Below, one piece after another: positions 20,083 through 30,864 of a stretch of 43,342 nt of DNA. The notes under the pieces are model-generated. The model had not been told where the DNA came from. It did not search any database and worked only from the letters and a program-made list of their open reading frames with translations. Source of the stretch: Phanerodontia chrysosporium (lineage: Eukaryota > Basidiomycota > Agaricomycetes > Polyporales > Phanerochaetaceae); contig MJGA01000085.1 in assembly GCA_001910725.1 (NCBI GenBank), forward strand, positions 1-43,342. The letters run 5' to 3'. Position numbers and translations under genes: made by a program. The first letter of the stretch is position 1. Every line of letters begins with the position of its first letter.

Positions 20083-23000
20083 ATGTCACGTACACAGTAC
20101 GACCCCTCGTGTTCTGCAGAACCCACGCCAAAATCATCCACGTCACGACAAAGCCTGCCGGCCGAGTTTGGGGGGCGCACAGGGCAGCAGCAAGCGGGCA
20201 CCGAGCCCTCGACCTCGACGCCACAGTCTCCGCGCCAGGACTCGTCCTCGGAAGGCTACCCGTCCTGGCTCCCGAAAAGACCGCCGCCGCCCGCACCGCC
20301 GACCGTGCACTCGACACGGACGTCCGGCCTCGGCATGTACAGCGACGCAGGGCCGAGCGGTGAGCCCTTCTTTATCGGCCGCAAGCCCACGCCGCGCTCC
20401 GTGCGCATCGTTAGCCTCCAGAACTCCGACCTTAGCGAGAAGGACAAGCACCCGCGACGCGAGTCAACCGACCCGTCGCGCGCGTTCTCGGGCGCCCACG
20501 CCCGCGTCTGGTCGCGCGCGACGAGCGCAGGGCTGAGCCCGACCTTGTTCTCGCAAGCAACCAGCGTGCCTCGACCGCGCTTCCGCTCGTCCTCGCTGCA
20601 TCTGGAGCTGCTCCGGAGCCCCTCCTGGAAGATGCGCCTCTGCTATTATTTATATCCCCTGTTTGTCTTCTTGCACATACCTCTCCAGACCTTTTTTGAC
20701 TTCAACGCTGTATACATATTGCTACTGTGAGTACATTCCCGGTCGTCTTACACAACCTGAGCTGAATGTATGCAGGGCCGCAAAATACCCGAACTCTCCC
20801 GCCCCTGGTGTCGCTGGCTCTGGGCGGAACTGGGCTCTTGGCGCAGCTGCGTACATTGCCTGTTGGGCTGTTCAGGTGTTTGTGGTGTGTGTGATGTACG
20901 AGATCATCTATTCCTTCGTGCGGCGGTGGAGGATCAGTGAGTACCAGTTCCCCTGCTTACTGCGCCTGCCTCCTGACCGTGCATGTTCAGAACGCCCCCT
21001 TGTGCTACCCATCTACCTATCGTCGCCCGCCTTCAACCTGGCCGCGATCTCGTCGTACACGAATTTCTGCTTCCTTTACCACATCCGCGCGTCCGCGTTC
21101 GGCGGCGAACACGGTAGCCTCAGGGACGGCCTGGCCGAGACATTCTACTACTACTCGCAGAATCTGCCGACGGTCGCGCTGCTTCTCCCGCGTGCGGGTC
21201 TGTCGCTCGCGCTTCTCCTGGCGTTCTGGTCACCACAGCCCGCCGAGCTGGGCTTGACGGATGCTGGCATCACTCCCCGGGATGGGACCTTCTTCCGTGC
21301 CTCGGATCAGACACTGACAGACTATGCGCGCGGCGTGCTCATTGCCAATGCCGCCTGGACGGCCTGGCGCATCCTGGTTCTCTTCGTAAGCTGGTGGGCA
21401 CACTCCGTTTTTCATCTTGCGAACGGTATTGGCTCATGTTCAACTTTGCGCAGGATCGGGCTGTGGGTGCTTAGTGGGCAGGGCTGTGCAGGCCTTTGTG
21501 GACCGCGATACCGCTGGGAAGAGGAGGACGCTGAGAAGACGACCGCAGGCATCGGCGACACCTTCACAGAGGGCGATGCACTGCCGTGGACCTGGCGCGA
21601 GTGCACACTCCTCCGCATCATCGACGCATACGAATTCTGCCTCACAAACAAGCTCCCGCGCGGAACGTGGGCAGAAAAGAAGGGCGCGGAAAAGCCCGGG
21701 ACTCCCAAGGAAGGCTTCGAGGGTATCGACAAGGTCTTCGCTGCCATCGGCCTCGGCCAGAACGAGCGCCCAGCAAGGCGGGGCGTCCTTACCGGTAACT
21801 TGTTCGAAAGTCCGGAGCCTGAACACCACGAAGAGGAGGAGCAGAGGCGCAGTCCCAGCAGCATCGAAACTCCCCCTACCGCCGTGCAGGCGCGTGAGCG
21901 GGAGGCAGCAGGACCGTCGGCGCCGATGCAAAGCCTCCCGTACCCGTTCACAGGTCGCGACGCGCAAGTGTCGAACGAGGACGTGGTGCCATTCCCGCCT
22001 TCACCAGAGCCTGAGGAGGGTGACGAGTCAGAGCGAGAGGTCGCGGACGGCGAGCAAGTGGGCGGCGAAGAGGAGCCGGAGGAGGAAGAGGATTTCGAGG
22101 AGGGGCTGAGCGGAGAGGCTGATGGGAGCGAGCTCGCCTCGGACGATCGCAGGACGTCTGGGTCCATGTCGAGCCTCGGCCGCCCCGTCACATCCCGTTT
22201 CCCCTTCTCTTTCCGCAGGCCCCGTGCGCGGGGAGGCAGCGTGTCGACTGTGTCGCACCGAAGCCAGCAAAGCCGCGCACTGTCGTCTCCAACGTCCCCA
22301 GACTCGACTTCTACGCCTTCGCGGTCGACGAACTCGCGGTCGACACAGTCGACAGGCAACCGCGAGTCGTCAGACTCGCCGATGTCCCTGGGTAGCTCGA
22401 ACGCATCAAGTCCCACGGGCGCTAGGATTCCCATGCCGCCTCGCCATCCGCAGACGAGAAGCAGAGCACGCACCGTCCCTGCGCCATCGACGGCAGGTTC
22501 ACAGTCGTCTCCATCGCCCGTTGCCTTCCCTGGGTCGCGCGTTGGAAGTGCGCATACACGCACCGCGAGCGACTTGTCCATGACGTTCGGGCCACACCAG
22601 CCCATCCCCTTCGTGCTCGATTCTGAAGACGATGACGGTCGCGAATCACTGATGGACGTACCGGAAGCGGAAGGCTCTATCGAGGAGTCCGAGCAGCGAG
22701 ATAGGGTCGGCCTGCTGTATGACCAGAACAGCGCGCCGGCTTCGCGGACTTCCTTGCGGCAGTTCACCAGCGGTCTCCACAGGCGGTCGAACGGCTCGCG
22801 TTCACGCTCCGGGACCACCTCGCGCTCAGGTTCACGGTCCCGCACGACGTCGTCCAACTCCCGGTCCGAGTCTGCACGGTCCCGTGCCCAGTCGCTCATC
22901 CAGTCCCTCGGCGCAGCGTCCCGGTCGTCCCTCGAGCTCGTCAGCCGGTCCCGCGCCCACTCGATGCAGCGGCTCTCGGACTCACCTTACTACTCCACAT

Positions 23001-23479
23001 CGCCCGACCCGATGCCCAGCAGCCCCGAGAACAACACGTTCGGCTTCGTGCGGCGGCCTGGTGCACGCCAGGCCAGTGAGCATGATGACGATCGCTCGTT
23101 GTCGGACGTACCTGCGCTGCCGTCTCCCGTCTCCACTCCCCATTCGCACAGCTCGGGCGACGTCTCCGTGATGGGCGACGAGCCCGCGGTCGCGCCGGCA
23201 CGACCGCGGCGGCGGCACACGTCCGAGGTCTCGCACGCTGCGCCGAGCGAGCTGAGCGTGCAGACAGAGCGTGCGGTCCCGCCGCAGCCGAGCGCGCCCG
23301 TGCAGATCCCAGGCAGGACGCAGCCGCAGGAGAGCATGCCAGACCTCAGCACCGCGAACGCGTCGCTCGTGACGGGCCCCGCGACCGTCCAGGGCACGAC
23401 AGACTCGAGCAGGACACCGTCGAGCTGGGGCACCAGGATCAACCAGCACCTGGGCCAGAGGGCATGGGAGCCTGCGTGA
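20083..23479 (+). CDS. Polytopic membrane protein of unknown function, 1077 aa
   Basis: Four exons: 20083-20726, 20776-20936, 20991-21393 and 21454-23479, giving one open frame of 3234 nt. Residues 1-~185 are polar and Ser/Pro-rich. A central block of roughly 300 residues holds several hydrophobic segments (for example Y-L-Y-P-L-F-V-F-L-H-I-P-L and A-A-Y-I-A-C-W-A-V-Q-V-F-V-V-C-V-M). The remaining ~600 residues are disordered: acidic (E-E-E-P-E-E-E-E-D) and then very rich in Ser/Arg dipeptides. Two of the introns have lengths divisible by three (54 and 60 bp). Their splicing is inferred from splice sites and from the smooth membrane segment F-V-S-W-I-G-L-W-V that results. I do not recognise the family. 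The Ser-rich tail is a likely phosphorylation target. Confidence 0.75.
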
Positions 23480-25067
23480 CCGCCTCGCGGCGTCCGCGCG
23501 GACACCGCCCGGCAGCCGCTGCGCGTGCGTGACCGCATCATCGGGACCATATACCTCCATTTATTGCTAATATCTTCTCGTTGTACATGCTTGCTTGCTC
23601 CGCATACCATCGCCACCTCGCATTCAAGGATATCTTACGTTTCCACCTCTTCCGCGTTTTCCGCTTGATCTTCATAGAACATTGCGCTTGCTTACCATCC
23701 GTAATCGTCTCGTTTATTCCCCCTGTACCACACCTGTACCGCTTGTGACACCCCACCACCATATGCCGCCTGTACTTGCGATACTGTGCCATATCCCTCA
23801 TGTCATGCGTTGCCACAGTAGTGCCTGTACATACGAAGTCCACCGATCCTTAGCATTGCGTCGAGGTTGATGCCTTTGTTCAACGAATTCTAGCGAATTG
23901 AGATGTATCATGCACCTCACTCAGCGGAACGTTGAACACTGAAGCCACATACGTAGTTGGTAGCAGTGCAGAAAGTGGGAGAACATGGTTGGTTTAGATG
24001 GCGAGCGCTCGGGATAATTGCAAGTTGGGTACGACCATAACGGCCAGATCGTTACGGACATGCCAATTGCTTACCCTCACGAAACATGCAAGGCCACGTA
24101 CGCATCATGTTTCTCTGCAGCTGAAATAATCTGGAACATAGCATTTGTTCATGTGTCGTAGACTTACTTGTAGCGTGGTTAGTATGTCAATAGACTTTGT
24201 TGCGCAGGTATGAAAGCGAGTGAACGACGAGGACGACGGGGCCAACGGGGGCAGCGTCCTCGAGCTTGTATTTATACACTACCTAAATACACGCGCAGGA
24301 ATACTACAGAGAATAACGTCAAATACCGAGAATAATCCAGCTTACTTCAGATGTCTATACAGCCCCGCGTCCGCCCTTCTTTCTGAATGTAGCAAGTGGA
24401 ACTTATCCTAGCACCGGTCATCGCGCTGGCGCATGCCACAATAAATGAGACAATGATAGTGCCCGCATAGCTGCAGGGTAGACTTTACAATGGACGATAA
24501 TTGCCATACTATTCGAATGAGAGGCGATGAGATCACAGGGGTAAATGGAAATGAAGCTCACGGCTCTGGGTGGTGCTGCGTTGACGTCAAAAAGTACAAT
24601 TTGCAATAAGCAGATACTGCACCCGGTATAAAGCCTTGAGCATTAGTAAATCGAGCATGACTACCGTCGTGAATCGCTCGAAGGGAATATGGTCGCGTCG
24701 GGCTGTAGCCTACAAGATGAGCGCCCACTTTGTGGCGCCTGATCCGTAAATCACCATATAAGGAAGTACCGAGATTAGATTATCGCGCGACGGTGCGACT
24801 CCGTGTCCAACATGTCCTCTGTGCTAGCGTGAGACGAATCGTAGGCATGATGGACCCATTCAGGATGGTCGTGAGGTGTGAAGGCTTCACTGTAGCGTAG
24901 GGTCGCTGGTTGTAGCATTTGTCGTTCCGAGTTCGTCGGGCGGGAGAGCGTATCAGGAGCAAGAAATCAAAGATAGAGTACGGACTGATATTATTGATAC
25001 AGACAGCTCGGATCGAGCAGAAAGTGTAGAAGTGGAATTACGACTTGCAGTACCAGTGACCCGCAGA
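23480..25067. other. Intergenic region, nothing recognised
   Basis: About 1.6 kb of relatively AT-rich DNA between the convergent ends of the 1077-aa membrane-protein gene and DIB1. It contains short open frames without motifs. No RNA gene or repeat could be identified by eye. Confidence 0.5.
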
Positions 25068-25774
25068 TTAGTACCGGTATCGAGTTGAATAGTCTGAGAA
25101 GACAGTCAGTTCAACGATCAATCAACTGAGGTTTAATCAGTCACCTTTTGGGGAGACGACGAGACCACGGCCCTTGGAGGCGCCGCGATAGACAGTTTCG
25201 ATAATGTCGATGAGCTACGGGCAATGGTAAGCACAAGCTGTAACGTTCGCGGTCAAAACTAACCTCCTGTTTGTTGTCCATGGCCCAATTACTGTGGGGT
25301 GGGCAGTTGTGAGCACTAGCTCCATCGCGCCACAGGAATACAGACGTACATCTTATTGTTATTACCAGTCCCAAGATCTATCATGATGTGCTTATTCCTA
25401 TAGATGAAGTATACAGTCGAATCGCTGTCTGGCATAAACAGGGGAGGACAGACGTACCTATAGAAGAACATCACCGTGCATGGATCGTACAGCTCGTACA
25501 TCTAAGAATCCACGGGGCCGTCTGTCAGTTGTGGATAGGGCTCAAGGCACAGATCACGCACCTTGTTAAAGTCAGGCACCTCCGTAATGTCGACGAGGTA
25601 GATAACGGCGAAGTTCTGGACCTTCTCGGCGACGCCATAGAGGGTCTCATCCATGACCATGCACTGCGGGTCCCAGTCATGGCCGAATCGGATGACGACA
25701 ACACGATCTTCCTCAGACTTGATTGCTTCGTCAACGTGCCAGCCAGAAGGGAGGTGCGGGAGGAAATACGACAT
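25068..25774 (-). CDS. DIB1: U5 snRNP 15-kDa protein Dib1 (thioredoxin-like), 142 aa
   Basis: Six exons: 25562-25774, 25458-25501, 25350-25397, 25264-25291, 25145-25214 and 25068-25093. The joined frame gives 142 residues, the same length as the highly conserved eukaryotic Dim1/Dib1/TXNL4A proteins. It matches them along its whole length: H-x-G/S-G-W-x-V-D near the start, V-V-V-I-R-F-G-H-D-W-D, I-Y-L-V-D-I-T-E-V-P-D-F-N, M-Y-E-L-Y-D-P, N-K-H-I-M-I-D-L-G-T-G-N-N-N-K and a C-terminal D-Y-S-T-R-Y-R-Y. Dib1 is a thioredoxin-fold subunit of the U4/U6.U5 tri-snRNP, acts in the nucleus and is essential for pre-mRNA splicing. The first exon ends exactly after P-D-F-N-K. Confidence 0.97.
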
Positions 25775-26137
25775 GTTGGGGCTATGAAGGTCGTAGGTCG
25801 GCTGAGGTACGAGGAGGGAGAGAGCAAGCAGGGATAACGCTTGGCGCCCGAACGAGCAGCGGTAAACGACTGCTTCGGAACGTTCCACACCTTTCGCCTC
25901 GACCTCTACAATCTGCTATGCACGACCTCGGACGCACCATGCACGACGTACACACGCTCTAGGCGACGCTATCAGACTATATGCTCAGCTGGCCTTGTTC
26001 ACTAACGCCTGACCGGGGACTATATTGAAGCTGGGAGGTGCCGAGATGGAATCGCCCTGCCTCGTGCCTCGTACCCTGCATACTAGCCTTCAATTGGCTC
26101 TGGCCGACTTCACGCAGCCCTCACCACCTGGCCGGCC
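25775..26137. promoter_or_regulatory. Divergent promoter region DIB1 / small hypothetical gene
   Basis: The 363 bp between the start codons of two divergent genes must hold both promoters. No clear TATA box or known site was recognised. Confidence 0.5.
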
Positions 26138-26692
26138 ATGCCTCTGGCTGTGCAGGACATCGTCGTCGCTCTCTTCCACCGCGGCAAGCCCGACAGCTTC
26201 GACTGGGCCCTCGCCGTGTACACCGGCGGGCCCAACTTCGTGAAATTTCGCGCCACAAACAGCGTCGGCGGGCTGTGGACATACACCCGCGAGACAGAGG
26301 CTGTGATAGGGGTCCGCCCCGATCTTGTCGCGCTGGTAAAGATCGGTACGCCTCCCCTCTTCATTGCGGCCGCGAGCGCGGGCTGAACTGCGCCTGCAGG
26401 GAACCTTGGCGCCGCGAATAAGACTGTGGACGACGTCCACGAAGCCGTGAAGGGCATTGCCATGGCCACGCCACGTCAGGACGGCGGTCGCAGGACCCCG
26501 TTCGACTGCATCATATGGATGCGGCAGGCCGTCCGTGCTCTCGATGCTGCTGGGTTCTTGGAGTGCAAGGACGCTGTGGCGCTGGAGGAAGAATGTCAGG
26601 ATATCGCAGAGGAATATGCTCCTTCAGTTCTAGACGGAGATGGGCCCGCGTATGCTGTCCGTGTGTCCCAATTTTCGAGGACGATGCAGTAG
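26138..26692 (+). CDS. Hypothetical protein, DUF6914-like, 166 aa
   Basis: Two exons, 26138-26345 and 26400-26692, with a 54 bp intron. The N-terminal part reads V-V-A-L-F-H-R-G-K-P, F-D-W-A-L-A-V-Y and F-x-A-T-N-S-V-G-G-L-W. The second exon has T-P-F-D-C-I-I-W-M-R-Q-A-V-R-A-L. This order (a W-A-L strand, a T-N strand, then a C/W motif before a long helix) resembles a common fungal family of about 150-170 residues that I recall as DUF6914. A papain-like fold has seemed possible to me for such proteins, but the motif histidine seems replaced here. Function unknown; the assignment is by resemblance. Confidence 0.65.
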
Positions 26693-27095
26693 CAGGAGAT
26701 CACATGCGGTTGTAATCCCTGTTCCGAGTGCTAACTGAGTTTCGTTACAATGCTGCTGCTGCGCGTGTACCATTGCACCAATGTCTGCAAGAAATGCTTT
26801 CTAAACCAGGTTCTCGGAGAATGGCTCTGAGGTGCTGGTGAAGAGTCCGTGAAGGGGTGACGTAGTGTGTCGGTTAACACTCACCCAGATTTTCCTGGCT
26901 GAGGCACGACATCACCCAGGTTACATGCTAGTCCGCAATTTATTCTTCTCAGACAAGAACAAACTACAATTGGCGGTGGATATAGTAACGATGCGACGAG
27001 AGGTAAGGAATACACATGAACAACAGGAAGACAGCGCGTACAGAAGCAAGAGACGAGAGATCGACAGGAAATATTGTACAAGTCTCGTTCTCAAA
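26693..27095. other. Convergent 3' intergenic region
   Basis: About 400 bp between the ends of the DUF6914-like gene (plus) and SUMO (minus). It presumably holds both 3' UTRs; nothing else seen. Confidence 0.55.
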
Positions 27096-27790
27096 TCATG
27101 CTGAGCCGCCGACCTCTGCAGCAGGAATAGAAGACATCTGGTCAGGAGATCTCGCTTGCGGGGGGTAGCAGGGGCTGACGTACGTTCTACCATGACATCA
27201 ATGGTGTCTGCGAGAGACGAGTAAGTTTCACGCATACGACCGGTCTGCGTGATCTACGCACCGTTATCTTCCATATCCAACGAAGCAGGGGTGTCGTCGT
27301 CTTGTATGCGGTTGCCGTCGTACAGGAACCTGGGCGGATCCGGTGAGCACACGGCCGCAAGGCTCCTGAATCGACGGCGGGGCATCATGGGCGGGAGGCG
27401 CGTCGACGGCGGGCGACTTCGCGACACCGACCGCGGATACGCTCCGTCGAGTGCACGCCCCCTCCCTCCGTGCCGCCGCGCGGCCACAGGCGGAGCAGCA
27501 CTCACCGAATGCTGTTGACATCCTTGCCGACCTTGTTGGCATAGGCGCCTTGAAGCTTGCTCAGCTTCGTGTTTCTCTTGATCTTAAAGAAGACCTCTTC
27601 GCCCGTCTGCGTCGTGACCTGTGTGCACGCCGCGCCAAGGCACGCTCGCCGTCAGATCTCGCATCCCTGCGCCGCGCAGGCCTCCCGGATGGGGCTGGAG
27701 GGCCGTGCTCACCTTGATGTTAATAGGCGCGTTGGCGTCCTCGACCTTGGGCTCAGCGTCCTGGGTCGCGTGCTGCTCTGCGTCCGACAT
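27096..27790 (-). CDS. SMT3: SUMO (Smt3-type ubiquitin-like modifier), 100 aa
   Basis: Five exons: 27713-27790, 27506-27618, 27262-27329, 27184-27207 and 27096-27115. The protein has a flexible N-terminus (with K15 in a K-V-E context) and then the SUMO fold: P-I-N-I-K-V, E-V-F-F-K-I-K-R-N-T-K-L, F-L-Y-D-G-N-R-I, D-T-P-A-S-L-D-M-E-D-N and T-I-D-V-M-V-E-Q-V-G-G. The diglycine is followed by a two-residue tail, S-A, that a SUMO protease would remove. SUMO is conjugated to lysines of nuclear proteins through E1/Ubc9/E3 and affects transcription, DNA repair and the cell cycle. Introns 1 (94 bp) and 2 (176 bp) are long for this window. Confidence 0.96.
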
Positions 27791-28099
27791 GTCCGTGTGC
27801 TGAAAGACTGAGATTCGTGAGGATTGCGCTCAAGGAGCTTGGAGGGAGAGGGAGGAAAGTGAAGTTGGCCAAATCGGAAATGCAATCCATAACTTATACC
27901 TGCTTATGTAAGCAAGGCCTCACCTTGTCGAATGAAGTGACTTGGACCCAAGACGGTCCGCGTTCATGGAAAGTCCGGTAAATAATCTTCACAGCATACA
28001 ACTGGCAAACATCGATGTTCCCACAATATATTATAAACAGTGTAACCAAGGAAGCAAAGGTTGTAGGTATACATGAGCATTGGATATATACAATGTGCC
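27791..28099. other. Intergenic region SUMO/MTO1
   Basis: 309 bp between the 5' end of SUMO and the 3' end of MTO1, both on the minus strand. On the minus strand a pyrimidine-rich stretch (near 27840-27865) lies upstream of the SUMO start and may be part of its promoter. Confidence 0.5.
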
Positions 28100-30583
28100 C
28101 TACGCGGCCACCGCCTTTACGGTGTTCTCCTCGTCTGCCTCCGGCATTGCGCTGAAATGCTTGTGTGTCCGCCTCGCATACTTGAGGAGGTTCAGCAAGG
28201 AAGAGGGCGTCATGCCTTCCATGCGCTTCGCGGCCCCGATGCTGGCGGGGCGCACACGGGTCAGGCGCTCCTTGACCTCGTTACTGAGGCCATCGATGGC
28301 CCAGTAGTCGATGTTCGGGTCCAGCAGCAGGTGCTCGCCGCGCAAGAAGGCGCGGATGTCGGCATCCTGCCGATTCACTTGTCCGTAATACTTGGCGTCG
28401 ACGTGTACGCGTGCGAGCAGCTGTGGGTCGGCGTCGGCAAGCGCGGGCAGCGCCTTCTGCAGGTCGCTCGGCGTGACGTGCGGGAAGCGCAGGATGTCGA
28501 AGGCGCTGCGTGGAACTCCGTCGAACTGGACCGAGAGTCCATGCTTAGCCCAACCCTGGAAACGTCGCAGTTAGACATCAGAACGTTTCCGGACAACGAC
28601 AAGGACGCACCTGAGGACTGAATACTGCGGACTGTAGTATCTCTGTCAAGCGAGCCAGTTCGTTGCGCGTGCTGACAAAGTGAGACCATCTGAAGTCGCC
28701 AACCGCGCCTACCGAACGACCTGCAGACAGTGAGACAGGATATTCAGGATCGCAACGCGTGGGTACGAACCTTTCTCAGTCAAGCGCACGTCGGCATTGT
28801 CACTCCTGATCGTCAGGCGGTACTCTGAGCGGGACGTGAACATCCGATCTGGACCGCGTCTCATCAGTATGACAAACAAAAAATAATAATATGCACGAGA
28901 CCCACAGGGTTCCTCAGCGCCCTTGACAATGAGGTCGTCGATCATGACACCAACGTAGCCGTCTGCACGTGTGAGCACGAGTGGAGGCCGTGACTGGGCA
29001 GCCAAACCCGCATTGATGCCGGCGACAATGCCTTGTGCGGCAGCTTCCTCGTAGCCTGTGGTGCCATTGATCTGGCCAGCAAGGAATAGACCCTGGCAGG
29101 CCCGTCAGTATTCCAGCCGTAGAGGAAGGAGTTGAAGTGGAAAAGTCACCTTTATCCGTTTGGTTTCGAGGGTTGCTAGAAGATGTCAGCTAAGAAGACA
29201 ATCTCGCCCAGAAATCGACTCACCTTTCAATTCCCTAGCATCAATATGGTCGTACTCCACACCATAGGCCGGACGTACGATCTCCACATTTTCTAACGCC
29301 GCAATGCTGCGATACAGTACTTCTTGGACATCCTCAGGCATGCTGTTTGAGAGTCCATTGGGATAGATAAGGTCTACAACCGCGGTTCCTTTAGCTTGAA
29401 GAGCACATAGAAGCGTGAAACTCTCTGACCGGAATCATATCCTTCGGGCTCGAGCCATACAGAATGCGACTCCTTCTGCGGGAACCGCCTGACTTTTGCC
29501 TCTAGCGACGGACAGTACCGCGGACCCTTTTTCGTCTCTTGTATATGAACAGCGCGGTGGATATTATCACGAATGATTTGATGTGTAGTTGGGTTCGTCA
29601 GTGTCTTGAAGCAGCGCACTTGATTTGCCGCATTATCTACAGTACGATTCATGTAGCTGAACGGATGTGGGTCGGTGTCGCCCTCCTGCACCTCCAGTCG
29701 CGGATCCTCAAAATTGATTGTCTGGAGTCGAAGACGCGCGGGAGTACCCGTCTGCAGGCGGCCAAGCTTGAACCCTGCGTCACGTAACGAGCCCGACAGG
29801 CCCACGGATGGGTCCTCGCCCATTCGTCCCGCAGGGAACGTTTTCATGCCGATGTGAATCTCTCCCGAGAGGAACGTCCCCGTGCAGATGACGGCTTGCG
29901 AGCAGCGAACGATTTCACCCGAGTCTAAGCGTACGCCTGTAACTGAGCCCCAGGTGCTGTCTGCAGCGTTGTGATCAAAGATAAGGTCGTGCACGCTTGC
30001 CGCACGGATGTCGAGGTTTGGGTAGTTGTGCAACGTCTCTTGCATGTGACGCTTGTACAGTTTCCTATCAATTTGCGCACGGGGTCCCTGTAGTCTGGTG
30101 AGGAGGATATCAGGCCAATGATCAGTTACTACTGACCCACACAGCGGGCCCCTTGGATGTATTCAGCATATGGAACTGAATCCCCGCTTTATCTGTCACC
30201 GGAAGTCAGCGCAGTGCAAATAAAGAATGGTTTTCGACACACCTGTAACCTTGCCCATAACACCATCTAGCGCATCTACTTCCCGGACGAGCGTGCCCTT
30301 CCCTACGCCTCCAATAGACGGGTTGCACGACAGTTCTCCGATAGTGTCGAGCTTCTGCGTGAGGAGAACGGTGCGTGCACCTGTTCGCGCAGCACCGGCC
30401 GCTGCCTCGCAGCCTGCATGGCCTCCGCCTATCACGACGACTAACGGATGGCTCAGCAAGACGATTGCCGTGCGAGTGCTGAGATGTCTCACCGTCGTAC
30501 GCGTCTGAGCTCGATGCCGCTGAAGCATACCGGCGTAGGTGGTGCCGCAGCCCGTTTGAGGTCCGCTGAAGCCTGTTCAGCAT
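28100..30583 (-). CDS. MTO1: Mitochondrial tRNA modification enzyme MTO1 (MnmG/GidA family), 669 aa
   Basis: Ten exons: 30493-30583, 30243-30440, 30137-30192, 29430-30087, 29224-29373, 29150-29175, 28906-29092, 28771-28848, 28611-28720 and 28100-28555. The first ~25 residues are Arg/Ser/Ala-rich, fitting a mitochondrial presequence. They are followed by the FAD-binding [12 protein letters not shown] (residues 31-42), [23 protein letters not shown] and the C-terminal GidA signature region with [18 protein letters not shown]. With MSS1 (MnmE) it makes 5-carboxymethylaminomethyl-type wobble-uridine modifications in mitochondrial tRNAs. An upstream in-frame Met (30679) exists, but 30583 gives the better presequence. 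Divergent from the IVY1-like gene. Confidence 0.96.
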
Positions 30584-30864
30584 GGTTTGCGCAGACTGAC
30601 CAACGGAGGTCAGGGCTCGGCGGCGCGGTGAGGGTAGTAAGACGGCTTTCGGTCTGGGAAGTCGGACGGTAAGAAACAAAGCTTACCGGACTTACAAACG
30701 GATTTAACTTCAACCTTTACCCGAGTCTTGCTTCCGATCACGAAAGGTCACGGACTGGACAGCCGCCCTCCGCACTCCGTCATCCCCGCGACATCGCGCC
30801 CTCTTCTTTCTCAACCACCACTTCCTCCATGCCTTTCTGACAGACGGGATACCTGCGAGCTCGA
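30584..30864. promoter_or_regulatory. Divergent promoter region MTO1 / IVY1-like
   Basis: 281 bp between divergent start codons, serving both genes. It is C/T-rich on the plus strand toward the right. No TATA box recognised. Confidence 0.55.
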
